Source: Micromonospora sp. CPCC 205371 (lineage in GTDB: Bacteria > Actinomycetota > Actinomycetes > Mycobacteriales > Micromonosporaceae). Taken from it: 43,504 nt of DNA. The notes beneath the pieces are model-generated. The model did not search any database. It saw nothing but the letters and a program-made list of their open reading frames with translations, and had not been told where the DNA came from. Where the stretch lies: the NCBI RefSeq assembly GCF_026130045.1, contig NZ_JAIBNX010000011.1, positions 1-43,504 of the forward strand. Reading direction: 5' to 3'. The position numbers were made by a program, and so were the translations under genes. Positions 14,992 through 23,774 of the stretch are shown piece by piece (the first letter of the stretch is position 1; each line of letters opens with the position of its first letter).

Positions 14992-16899
14992 ATGCGTCCC
15001 GGGGAGCTTCGGCTGGCGGTCGACTACGGAAGCGTGTCCACGGCGGCGGTGTTGGCGTGGCCTGGCGGGTGGCTGCCGTTGCGGTGGGACGGGTGGCCGT
15101 GGCTGTCCAGTTCGGTTCACGTCTCGCCGGACGGGCAGGTCGCCACCGGTCAGCAGGCCTTGTTGGCTGCGGCGGCGGCACCGGAGGGGTTTGAGCCGTC
15201 ACCGCTGCGCCGGGCGGGCGAGGATTCGCTGACCTTGGCGGGCGTTCAGGTTCCGGTAGCGGATCTGGTGGCCGCCACGCTGCGCCGGGTGCTGGATGAG
15301 GCGGTGCGGGTGGCCGGTGGTCCGGTGGATGATGTGCGGCTGGTGGTGCCGGCCGCGTGGGGTCCACGGCGGGGCATGTGGTTGCGGCAGGCGGCCCGCC
15401 GGGCGGGGCTTGCGGATGTGAGGCTGGTCCCGGCGCCGGTCGCGGTCGCTGACCATCTGGCCGCCAGCGGCGTTCAGCTGCCGGTGGGCTCCTATCTGGT
15501 GGTGTGCGACCTGGGTGGAGGTGTGGAGGCGAGCGTGCTGCGGCGCGGGCCGGCCGGGTTCGAGGTGTTGTCCACGTTGGATGACCGCGACGCCGGTGGG
15601 CAGCGCATCGACGAGTTGCTAGCCGCCCGGTTGGACGGGCAGCCTTCGCCGGACGGGCAGGACCCCGGTGTGCGCTGGGAGCTGATGTCTGCGGCGCGGG
15701 CGGCGAAGGAGACATTGTCGGCGCAGCCGACGGCCACGATCGGTTTGCCGGCGCCGCGCCCGCCGATGGTGCTGCCGGCCAGCCAACTGTTTTCGGTGGC
15801 CCAGCCGGTGTTGGAGCGGGCCGGGGTGTTGACGGTGGAGGCGATCGCCGCTGCCGAACTGGCCCCGGAGCAGGTTGGTGGAGTGTTCCTTGCCGGGGGT
15901 GGCGCGGCGATGCCGCCGGCCGCGTCGGTGATCGGTGAGGCGGTCGGACGGCCGGTCACCGTGGTCTCGGAGCCCGCGGCGGCGGTCCTCGGCGCGGCGC
16001 AGGCGTCCGGCCCAGCCGCTGGCAGCCTGGAAGCGGCTGCGTTGGATGCGGGACCGCCGTTGCCGCCGCTTCGCAGGCTGGCCAGCCTGGCGGTGTCCGG
16101 GGTTGGATCGGTGCTGGTGTTGGTGCAGTTTCTGCTGGTGGAGAACCGGTATCGGACGCAGTGGAATTATCCGATCTGGGACGACCGGTTCGCTAGCGGT
16201 GGGGCGTTCCAGGTCCGGTTGAACTGGGGTGCGTTGGCTATGGCGTCAACGATGGCGTTGCTGGCGTGTTTGTGCGCGGCGGCGCTGTTGGCGTCGGTGC
16301 TGCCGCTCCAACCGGACTCTGGGCGGCAGGCCGGCTCGGACGGGGTGCAGATGGGCGGCGGGCTGCTGGTCGCGGCGGGGATGGGCATGGCGATCTCCGC
16401 CTTGTACGCGGTGGCCGGCTCGGTGTACATGACCGCCCCGTACAACCCATACCTGCGGTGGGCGTTGTTGCCGCAGCTGCCGCTGGTCGCGGTCGTGGTC
16501 GTGGTGGCGTTGCTGGCGGCCCGGTGGGGCAGACGACCGTCGGCGGGTTGGCACGGCTGGCTGCGGTTCCCGATCGCCTCGATCATTCCCGGCGCGACCG
16601 GCATGATCCTGGTCGAGTACATGCACTGGAACTGGTACCACGAGTCGCTGCTGACCCAGGGCCTGTACCGGTTCGGCGGGCTGCTGATCGGGGTCGGCGC
16701 CGCCTGCGCACTGGTGCAGCCGCTGCTGTGGCGGATCATTGTGGCGGTGCCGTTGGCCGGATTCACCGCCCTGATCACGGACGTGACGACCACCGGTGTC
16801 CTCGCTTTCATCTGGATCATGGCGGTGACGGTGTGGTGGGCGCACCGGCTCTGGCAACTGTGGCACCGGCCTACCCACCGCTGGCTCCCCGGTAGCTGA
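14992..16899 (+). CDS. Hsp70-like ATPase domain fused to a multi-helix membrane domain
   Basis: A 635-residue protein. Residues about 5-345 form an actin/Hsp70-type nucleotide-binding domain: phosphate-1 LAVDYGSVSTAAVLAW, phosphate-2 YLVVCDLGGGVEASVL, the R/K-rich helix with ARAAKETLS, and the adenosine motif GGVFLAGGGAAMPPAASVI. There is no substrate-binding domain. Instead about eight membrane helices (355-625) follow, including SVLVLVQFLLV, ALAMASTMALLACLCAAALL, LPLVAVVVVVALLAA and GVLAFIWIMAVTVWWA. The ATPase would face the cytoplasm. ATG 14992 fits the start of the DYG motif. It is first in a tight cluster (7 bases to the next gene). A role in sensing or gating at the membrane is inference from architecture only. 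Confidence 0.8.
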   Translation: MRPGELRLAVDYGSVSTAAVLAWPGGWLPLRWDGWPWLSSSVHVSPDGQVATGQQALLAAAAAPEGFEPSPLRRAGEDSLTLAGVQVPVADLVAATLRRVLDEAVRVAGGPVDDVRLVVPAAWGPRRGMWLRQAARRAGLADVRLVPAPVAVADHLAASGVQLPVGSYLVVCDLGGGVEASVLRRGPAGFEVLSTLDDRDAGGQRIDELLAARLDGQPSPDGQDPGVRWELMSAARAAKETLSAQPTATIGLPAPRPPMVLPASQLFSVAQPVLERAGVLTVEAIAAAELAPEQVGGVFLAGGGAAMPPAASVIGEAVGRPVTVVSEPAAAVLGAAQASGPAAGSLEAAALDAGPPLPPLRRLASLAVSGVGSVLVLVQFLLVENRYRTQWNYPIWDDRFASGGAFQVRLNWGALAMASTMALLACLCAAALLASVLPLQPDSGRQAGSDGVQMGGGLLVAAGMGMAISALYAVAGSVYMTAPYNPYLRWALLPQLPLVAVVVVVALLAARWGRRPSAGWHGWLRFPIASIIPGATGMILVEYMHWNWYHESLLTQGLYRFGGLLIGVGAACALVQPLLWRIIVAVPLAGFTALITDVTTTGVLAFIWIMAVTVWWAHRLWQLWHRPTHRWLPGS

Positions 16900-16906
16900 A
16901 CCGGCG

Positions 16907-18814
16907 ATGCTGGGACGGATGCGTTCCGCGGTCGGTGCGCTGATGCTGCTGGTCGGTGTGCCGATCGTGTTGGTGCAGTTGGTGGGATGGCCGTGGCCGA
17001 CCCGGTGGCCGGACCGGCAGCAGTGGCAGCAGTGGCTGGAAGAGCCGTTCGCGGGCAACCTGCTGATCGGCGCCGTCTCGATTGTGGCGTGGCTGCTCTG
17101 GGCCGTCCTTGTCTACGCCGCCGTGGCCCACCTCATCCTGCGGCTGCGGCGGGCGGTGCGGTGGCTGGCCCGCCTGCCCCGGCTGCCGCTGCCCACCCCG
17201 ATGCAGGGCCTGGCCGGGGGGATGCTAGGCGCCGTCGCGGTCACCACCACATCCGGTGCCGTATCCGACACGCCACCGGCCGCCATCACCGCGACGTCCA
17301 CTCTGGACAACAAGGCCGGGGTGCAGCAGGGCGCGGCGGATGCGGGTGTGACGGTGCCGGACGGCGGCTGGCTGCCCACACCGGTCGCCGAGGCGGTCAA
17401 CGCCGCGGCGGCACTGGTGTGGTGGCGCCGCCGCCGCCTCTACCTGCCCCGGCCACTGGCCGCCGTACAGCGGCTGGACGGCGACCTGGCCCCACTGCCG
17501 CAGGCGGCCCGCGTCGTGCAGGCCGCGCTCGCAGACGCCGGGCACCCGGCCGGGCTGGGCGATCTACCACTGGTCAACGACCTGCCACCCGGTGGGGTCG
17601 GCTGGACCGGCCCAGGCGCTGCCGCGGCCGCCCGCGGCACGCTGATCGCGCTGCTGCTCGGCCACCGTCCCGTCGATCGGCCGCGCGTGGTCACCACCGC
17701 CGATGACCTGCGAACCCTGCTCGGCGCCGACGCCGGCGCCGGCGATGGGGGGCCAGGGCTAGGGGGGGGGGGCGGGGGGGCGGGCGGGGTGGGCGTGCCC
17801 GCCCCGGTCGCGGGCGGGCACCCCCGCCAACCGGTCACCATCCTCACCACACCCCCAGCCGACGGACGGCTGAGCCGCCGGCTGGCCGCACTGTTGCTGC
17901 TCGGCGCCGGCCACCATGTCACCGGGGTCCTGCTCGGGTCGTGGCCGCACGCGACCACCTGGCACATCCAGTCCGACGGCACCACCAGCGCCGCCGGGCG
18001 GCTGTGCACCTTGTCCGGCACTGCGGCGGCCGACCTGCTCCGCCTCGCCGCCCTCCGCAGCGACGAAACCCCCACCCAACCACGGCCTGTACCAGTGGTG
18101 CCGGCAGCCGCCGACCGGCCGGGTGCACCGATCCGGCTGCGGCTGCTGGGCGGGGTCGGCGTGACCGTCAACGGCCAGCCGGTGCCGATCAGCCGTACCG
18201 CCGCGGTGCAGATCCTGACCTTCCTTGCCCTGCACCCGGCCGGCGCCACCACCGCTCAGCTGACCGCCGCGGTGTGGCCGCACCTGCGACCGCACGCCGC
18301 AGCGGGCGGCTTCCACACCACGATCAGCCACCTGCGCAAGATCCTGCGCGAGGCCACCGGCGGACGCGAGGTCATCACCCGCACCGGAGAGCAGTACGTC
18401 CTCGACCACACCGCCGTCCACACCGACGTGGGACAGTTGCTGGCCGCCGCCGGGCAGGCCGTCACCGCACCCAGCCCCGCCGAGCGGGACACCGCACTAC
18501 GCGGGCTCATCGACCTGTACCGGGGAGAGCTGGCAGCCGGTCACGACTGGCAATGGCTGGCCCCGCTACGCGAAGCGGTACGCCGGCAGGTCATCGACGC
18601 CTACACCACGCTGGCCACCGACCACCCTGAGCAGGCGGCACAGCTGTGGCAGGCCGCCGCCCACACCGCCCCCGGCAACCAGCACCTGCACCGGCAGGCG
18701 GTCGCCGCGCTGACCGCCGCCGGACAGCACCGCGCCGTCGCCGCGCTACGCGAGCAGCACACCCGCACGCTCGCCGCCGCCGGCCTGCAACACGCCGCTG
18801 ACCAGGGCTTGTAA
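16907..18814 (+). CDS. Membrane-tethered BTAD (SARP-type) regulator, no LysM
   Basis: A 635-residue protein. Two N-terminal helices (about 10-29 and 49-72) flank a loop with QQWLEEPFAG; a third hydrophobic stretch near 100-118 and a fourth at 160-172 (AVNAAAALVWWRRRRLYLP) enclose a short exposed loop. The cytoplasmic part contains GWTGPGAAAAARG and GVLLGSWPHATTW, shared with the next gene. It ends in a winged helix (from about 409: LRLLGGVGVTVNG, FHTTISHLRKILRE) and a BTAD helical repeat domain (about 505-625). SARP proteins are normally soluble activators of antibiotic clusters; membrane tethering is unusual. A G-tract at 17747-17795 encodes a Gly-rich linker. The start could also be ATG 16919. 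Confidence 0.78.
   Translation: MLGRMRSAVGALMLLVGVPIVLVQLVGWPWPTRWPDRQQWQQWLEEPFAGNLLIGAVSIVAWLLWAVLVYAAVAHLILRLRRAVRWLARLPRLPLPTPMQGLAGGMLGAVAVTTTSGAVSDTPPAAITATSTLDNKAGVQQGAADAGVTVPDGGWLPTPVAEAVNAAAALVWWRRRRLYLPRPLAAVQRLDGDLAPLPQAARVVQAALADAGHPAGLGDLPLVNDLPPGGVGWTGPGAAAAARGTLIALLLGHRPVDRPRVVTTADDLRTLLGADAGAGDGGPGLGGGGGGAGGVGVPAPVAGGHPRQPVTILTTPPADGRLSRRLAALLLLGAGHHVTGVLLGSWPHATTWHIQSDGTTSAAGRLCTLSGTAAADLLRLAALRSDETPTQPRPVPVVPAAADRPGAPIRLRLLGGVGVTVNGQPVPISRTAAVQILTFLALHPAGATTAQLTAAVWPHLRPHAAAGGFHTTISHLRKILREATGGREVITRTGEQYVLDHTAVHTDVGQLLAAAGQAVTAPSPAERDTALRGLIDLYRGELAAGHDWQWLAPLREAVRRQVIDAYTTLATDHPEQAAQLWQAAAHTAPGNQHLHRQAVAALTAAGQHRAVAALREQHTRTLAAAGLQHAADQGL
17747..17795 (+). repeat. Long G-tract inside the BTAD gene
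   Basis: Runs of 6, 11 and 7 Gs separated by single or few other bases, encoding a Gly-rich linker. The length is probably unreliable in this assembly, yet the frame is kept. Slippage would shift the frame ahead of the winged helix. Confidence 0.6.
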
Positions 18815-18931
18815 GACCGTGTGAGGTTCGTGTCAGGTCTTGTGAGACCCGTATACCTGCCGCGGCGTACCGTGCCCGCCATAGCGTCGAGCCGTCCACA
18901 ACAGCCACCCGAACGCGGGGAAGGGGCGGGT

Positions 18932-21889
18932 ATGCGGCGGCCAGCGCCAGTCGATGGTTGGGTGATCCTGCTACTGCTCGGCCTGCCGGCCGCGCTGATC
19001 CGGGTGGCCGGCTGGCCGCTGCCCGCCACACTGCCCACCCACGCACAGATCACCGCCTGGCTTGAGGAACCCTTCGCCGAACTGTCGGTCATCGCTATGG
19101 CGGTCTGGGCCGGCTGGTTGCTGTGGCTGCTGCTGGCCACGGTCGCGGTCGTCGAGGGGTACCGGTGGCTGGCACGACGACGGCGCCGCCCCCGGCTCCA
19201 ACTCCCACAACCTGCACAACTGCTGACCGCCACCCTGGTCGGCACGGCCACCGTAGGCGCCGCCCAAACCGGCGCTGCGGCAGCGGACACCGGTGACACC
19301 ACGGCCACCGTCGACAACACGCCTGGGGGCAGCGCCGTGATCGACGCCGCCATGGCCGGGGCGGGCACCGCGCGGCAGGCGCCGGCGACCATTCACGTCG
19401 GCGCCGTCGGCCACCAGCACATCGTGGAACGCGGCGACACCCTGTGGAAGATCTCCCAACAACGGTTGGGCACCCCCAGCCGATGGCTGGAGATCTGCAC
19501 CCTGAACCAGCACCGACACTTCCCGAAGGTCGGCGGCAGCCTGCGCGACTGCGACCTGATCTACCCCGGCTGGGACCTTCACCTGCCCGTCGACGCCAAG
19601 CCTTCGCCGGGAACAACCCCGACGCGTCCGTCGCCGCCGCCAACGCCGGCACCCGATATGCCGCACAACCCCAATGACGCCGAAACGTCAACGCCGGTGT
19701 CACCGGGCGACGATGGTGTGGCCGCCCAGACACCATCGGCCACACAACTTCCGCAGACCGGCACGCGGCCGGACCGCCGGGTGCCCTCCCACCCTCCGGC
19801 ATCAACAGCCCGGCCCGGTCAGGACGGGCGCACCGCCGAGCCAGGTCTTTCGTTGCCCGGTGGCAGCTGGATGGACCTGGGCCTGGCCGCAGCGATCACC
19901 GCTGCCGCGGCCCTGGTGTGGCGGCTGCGTCGACGCCGCTACACCCCACGCCCGCCCAGCGCCCACGCATCCCTGGACGACCCGGACCTGGCGCCGATGC
20001 CGGACGTGGTGACCCAGGTACGGCGCGGCCTGCGCGCCCGGACGCCACACGAGCAGGCCAGCCTGGACCACCTGCTCGACGACCCCGACGACGTGGTCGA
20101 CACCCTCGACGACGACACGGACACCGCCGGCAACCCGCTCGACAACGCCGCCGAGCAGGAGCAGAAGGAGCAGGAGCAGGAGCAGAAGGAGCAGGAGCAG
20201 AACGAGGAACAGACGGAGGCAGTACCGAACCTGCCCGCCCTCGGCAACCCGATGCTCACCGCGTGGCCCCCGGCCGGGCTGGGGCTGACCGGCCCCGGCG
20301 CGGAAGCCGCAGCGCGCGGTTTGCTCGCCTCCGCGCTCGCCGCCGGCGGCATCGACGACCCGCACGGGCGCAGCAGTGTGGTGCTGCCCGCCGCCGCCCT
20401 GGCCACCCTGCTCGGCGCCGCCGCCGTCAACGTGCCGGACACACCCAGGTTGACCGTTACCAGCGACCTGAGCGAGGCCCTGGAACTGCTGGAGGAGCAG
20501 ACCCTGCACCGCACCCGCCTGGTGTACGGGCACGAGGTCGACTCCGTCGCAGACCTGCGCGACGCCGACCCTGACGAGGAACCGCTGCCGCCGATCCTGC
20601 TGGTCTCGGACGCGACCGTCCCGCACGAGCGGGCCCGCATCGCCGCGCTGCTGAGCCAGGGGCAGCGACTGGACATCCACGGGGTCCTGCTCGGCCCGTG
20701 GCCCGACGGCAACACCGTCGTCGTGGCCGGCGACGGCACCACCACCCCGGCCGAAGGCGAAGCCTCCCCCAGCCATCCCGCCGACGTCGGCCGCCTCACA
20801 GTCATCACCGCGGCCGAGACCGCAGCGCTGCTGCCCACGCTCGCCGAGTCCCACACCGGCCTGCCCCAGCCGCCGCCCCGCACCCCGGCCGCCGGCGCCC
20901 ACCCGGCGACGCCCACAGACGACAGCGACCAGCCCACCGCCGACACCGCCCCCGAGCCCGCCACCGACCCGCTCACCGATGCCGCACCGGCCGCGGACGC
21001 AACGCGAACCCCGCCGGCCGTGGCTGGAACGGCCGGGCCGGACACCGCAGGACCGGCGGCCTCCCCACCGGACAGCGAGGACAGTCAGGACCCCGAGGAC
21101 AGCGAAGTCGATGACGGTGCTGCCAAAGGGCCGGGCGTCGTCGCGGTGCGGGTCCTCGGCCAGCCGAGGATCATCGGCGCCGACCCGGAACAGCCGCTGC
21201 GCGCCAAAGCCATGGAACTACTGGTGTACCTGATCGCCCGCGACGGCGGCGCCACCATCGATGCCATGAAGGAGGACCTGGTGCCGGACGCCGCCATGTC
21301 CAAGGCACCCAATCGCATCCACACCTACGTCTACGCCCTGCGCCTGGCCCTGCGGCGAACCGGTGGGCCCGCCACCTACATCACCCACCCACGGCACCGG
21401 TACCAGCTCAACCGCGACACCCTCGACGTCGACCTGTGGCGCATGCGGGAAGCGCTCGCCGCAGCCGAAACCGCCACCGGTGACGCCCGGGTCACGGCGC
21501 TCCGGCAAGCCGTCGCCGCATACCACGGCCCGTTCGCCGACGGAACCCGCTACGAGTGGGCAGAACCGTACCGGGAAGCCGTCCGCAGGCAAGCCCTTGA
21601 CGCGCACCTCGCCTTGGCGGACGCGCTGCACGACCAACCGGAGCAGGCCCTCGCCGTGCTCGACGCCGCGATCGCGCACGACCCCTACGCCGAGGAGCTG
21701 TACCAGGCGGCGATGCGCCGGCACGCCGACCTCGACGACATCGACGCGATCGCCGCCAGGCTCACCGAGCTGACACGCCGGCTGGAAGAACTCGACACCG
21801 AACCCACCGACCAGACCAGCGAACTCGCCGGCGCGCTCACCGACGACGTGCGCGGCCGCATCCGCCGCAACCCGGGCGCCGCCGCATGA
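18932..21889 (+). CDS. Membrane-tethered LysM-BTAD (SARP-type) regulator
   Basis: A 985-residue paralogue of the preceding protein. Helices near 9-28 and 52-75 flank ITAWLEEPFAELSV; a third (about 94-114) leads to an extracytoplasmic LysM domain (about 163-219: HIVERGDTLWKISQQRLG, then YPGWDLHLP) and a Pro/Thr-rich spacer. A fourth helix (about 312-331) returns to the cytoplasm, followed by RLRRRRY. A Glu/Gln repeat (408-430), the paralogue motif GLTGPGAEAAARG, a Pro/Ala/Asp-rich linker (about 660-735), a winged helix (from about 737) and a BTAD domain (about 831-960) complete it. LysM binds N-acetylglucosamine polymers, so a wall-sensing regulator is plausible. ATG 18932 has AAGGGG 5 bases upstream. 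Its stop overlaps the next start (ATGA). Confidence 0.82.
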   Translation: MRRPAPVDGWVILLLLGLPAALIRVAGWPLPATLPTHAQITAWLEEPFAELSVIAMAVWAGWLLWLLLATVAVVEGYRWLARRRRRPRLQLPQPAQLLTATLVGTATVGAAQTGAAAADTGDTTATVDNTPGGSAVIDAAMAGAGTARQAPATIHVGAVGHQHIVERGDTLWKISQQRLGTPSRWLEICTLNQHRHFPKVGGSLRDCDLIYPGWDLHLPVDAKPSPGTTPTRPSPPPTPAPDMPHNPNDAETSTPVSPGDDGVAAQTPSATQLPQTGTRPDRRVPSHPPASTARPGQDGRTAEPGLSLPGGSWMDLGLAAAITAAAALVWRLRRRRYTPRPPSAHASLDDPDLAPMPDVVTQVRRGLRARTPHEQASLDHLLDDPDDVVDTLDDDTDTAGNPLDNAAEQEQKEQEQEQKEQEQNEEQTEAVPNLPALGNPMLTAWPPAGLGLTGPGAEAAARGLLASALAAGGIDDPHGRSSVVLPAAALATLLGAAAVNVPDTPRLTVTSDLSEALELLEEQTLHRTRLVYGHEVDSVADLRDADPDEEPLPPILLVSDATVPHERARIAALLSQGQRLDIHGVLLGPWPDGNTVVVAGDGTTTPAEGEASPSHPADVGRLTVITAAETAALLPTLAESHTGLPQPPPRTPAAGAHPATPTDDSDQPTADTAPEPATDPLTDAAPAADATRTPPAVAGTAGPDTAGPAASPPDSEDSQDPEDSEVDDGAAKGPGVVAVRVLGQPRIIGADPEQPLRAKAMELLVYLIARDGGATIDAMKEDLVPDAAMSKAPNRIHTYVYALRLALRRTGGPATYITHPRHRYQLNRDTLDVDLWRMREALAAAETATGDARVTALRQAVAAYHGPFADGTRYEWAEPYREAVRRQALDAHLALADALHDQPEQALAVLDAAIAHDPYAEELYQAAMRRHADLDDIDAIAARLTELTRRLEELDTEPTDQTSELAGALTDDVRGRIRRNPGAAA
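20153..20215 (+). repeat. Glu/Gln-rich codon repeat in the LysM-BTAD gene
   Basis: About 21 codons drawn almost only from GAG, CAG and AAG, arranged as repeated EQEQKEQ units. It is low-complexity and highly charged, probably a flexible or coiled linker between the membrane-proximal segment and the paralogue-shared domain. Unit number is likely to vary by slippage. Confidence 0.7.
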
Positions 21890-22884
21890 GCGCCGTCACC
21901 CTACCCGCCGCCGCCCGGACGTGGCGGTCCGAGCACTGGGCCGACACGACGGCCGCCGTCCGCGGCCTCAAACGGATCCGGTGGGCGGTCCGCGCCACCC
22001 TGCTCCTGGGCGTGGCCGCTTCCGTGACCGCGAACGTCCTGCACGCTCAACCGCATCTGATCAGCCAGGCCATCGCCGCCTGGCCGCCGGTGGCGCTGCT
22101 GCTCACCGTAGAACTCATCTCCCGCGTCCCGGTCCACCGCAAGCTGCTGGCCGCCGCCCGACTGATCGCCACCACCACTATCGCCGGCATCGCCGCCTGG
22201 GTCTCCTACTGGCACATGGTCGGCGTCGCGGCCCGCTACGGCGAGACCGGCCTGTCCGCCTACCTGCTCCCCGTCTCGGTCGACGGACTCGTCGTCGTGG
22301 CCAGCATCAGCCTGCTAGAACTGTCCGGCCAGCTGCGCCTACGGCAATTCCCGCGCCCAGCACCGTCCGCACCGCAGCGGACACGGTCGTCGGCACTGCC
22401 GGCCACCGAACCACCGGCAGCAGTATCCCCGGCCAGCACGCCAGCGAACGCCGTACCGGTCGGCGACACCACTGTCGACCACCCACCGGCGGCCGATCCT
22501 GCCGATCGTGCGTCGAGCGACCAGCCGAAGCAGGCAGCCCACCACAACCCGGCCGTGCATGACGCGACCGCTGGTGAGGAATCCTCGAAGGCTCCCAGCG
22601 ACCCGGACAGCGCCGACGAACCGCATCGTGACGACGGTAGCGACGACGACGGCGGCCCTGGCGACGACGCCCGCCAACGTCGACGGCGCGGCACCACCAG
22701 GAAAGCGGTCATCGACGCCTACCACAGAGACCCGACCAGGCACCCGACCACCATCGCGAAGGAGGTCGGCACGTCGGAACGCACCGTCCGCCGGTACCTG
22801 GAGCAGTTCCGCGCCGGCACCGGCGCGGACTCGCCGAACGGCGCCAACGGCGCGCAGCACGCCCACACCAGCAGACCGCGGTAG
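21886..22884 (+). CDS. DUF2637 membrane protein with C-terminal helix-turn-helix
   Basis: A 332-residue protein. The DUF2637 region (about 30-155) has four membrane helices with family landmarks: ANVLHAQPHLISQAIAAWPP, LLTVELISRVPVHRK, IAAWVSYWHMVGVAARYG and YLLPVSVDGLVVVAS. A long Pro/Ala/Asp-rich linker leads to a helix-turn-helix at about 270-312 (AVIDAYHRDPTRHPTTIAK, GTSERTVRRYLEQF). DUF2637 proteins (Spd-like) occur on actinomycete plasmids and integrative elements, where they have been linked to conjugal spread. Here the gene is coupled to a LysM-BTAD regulator and no other transfer gene is visible. The HTH tail suggests DNA binding at the membrane. Confidence 0.82.
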   Translation: MSAVTLPAAARTWRSEHWADTTAAVRGLKRIRWAVRATLLLGVAASVTANVLHAQPHLISQAIAAWPPVALLLTVELISRVPVHRKLLAAARLIATTTIAGIAAWVSYWHMVGVAARYGETGLSAYLLPVSVDGLVVVASISLLELSGQLRLRQFPRPAPSAPQRTRSSALPATEPPAAVSPASTPANAVPVGDTTVDHPPAADPADRASSDQPKQAAHHNPAVHDATAGEESSKAPSDPDSADEPHRDDGSDDDGGPGDDARQRRRRGTTRKAVIDAYHRDPTRHPTTIAKEVGTSERTVRRYLEQFRAGTGADSPNGANGAQHAHTSRPR

Positions 22885-23327
22885 CCCACGTCACAGGACG
22901 AGCGTCGGCCACGGACACGACCGGGCGAGGATGTCAACTATTCGCCGCTCAGTGCAGGTGGTACTGATTCCCTGTCCGGAAACGCAAAAGAGCCAGGCTT
23001 CGTCGCCTCACCGGACGCCCCGGAACTGCCAGACACAACCCGGTGCGGCTTTCAGTCGTTGTTGGCACTTTCAGCGACAGATGGGCAGGGCCCCCTACGG
23101 AGCCCGTGATCGGCGAGCGAGTCGCCGACTAGCGAGAGGTCCGGTCCCTGCGAGGCCGGCAGTTCCCGGTGTGCGCATGGTCGTCTTTGGCGGATTCTCG
23201 GGCGGCGTGGCCTGGGTGGCCGCCGGTGTCCTCCGGCTGGGTGAACTTTCGTCCCGGTGGACTTGGCGAGTCTCAGTGGATCAGTATCAGTGATTGCTCG
23301 TCTTGCCCGAGCGACGGAGCGCTCTCC
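22885..23327. other. Intergenic region after the four-gene cluster, no gene seen
   Basis: Frames are short with weak third-position bias. I looked for integrase remnants, tRNA-like ends and direct repeats, because DUF2637 genes are often on mobile elements, and found none. Confidence 0.35.
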
Positions 23328-23510
23328 TACATCAGAAGTGCAACCTTCACCGAAATCTGGGCCTTGCCTGTCTCGTCGCGCATGTCGAGCCGCACGTCAC
23401 GGGACTCGACCGATGACATGATCCTTGGGACATCGAGCGGCGCCATAATCTTGCTGAAGCGCCAGTCCGAGCCGGGACTGCCCGGTTCGTCTTCGTCTAC
23501 TTGGCACAGG
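23328..23510 (-). pseudogene. C-terminal fragment of an unidentified protein
   Basis: A minus-strand frame closed by TAG at 23328-23330 reads SDWRFSKIMAPLDVPRIM, then RDVRLDMRDETGKAQISVKV, with moderately GC-rich third positions. It is bounded upstream by a TGA and has no credible start. It looks like a remnant; family unknown. The 260 bases between it and 23775 hold nothing I can identify. Confidence 0.3.
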
Positions 23511-23774
23511 CCAGCTCACCGCATGATCATCCGACATGATCTCCGAGACGCGCAGGCCGCGCTGCGGCGAACGCCGCGGCGCGGCGCCCGGCACCGCTGT
23601 CGCGCCAGGGGTGCAAGCGATACGAAAGCGCGGCGTCAGCGAGCAACCTTAGGGTGTGGATGGTCCGACCGGCGCTGAACAACTGCCGCGTGCCAACGGC
23701 TGCGCACCAGATCGCGACCGACAGTGTCGCCAGCGTCGTCTCTGGTGGGCCCGTCCCCTTGCTTTGGAGTGTTG

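Noticed and set aside
14992..22884. Complete conjugative element (because of DUF2637)
   Set aside because: No integrase, replication, FtsK/TraB-like translocase, excisionase or att repeat is present in the window.
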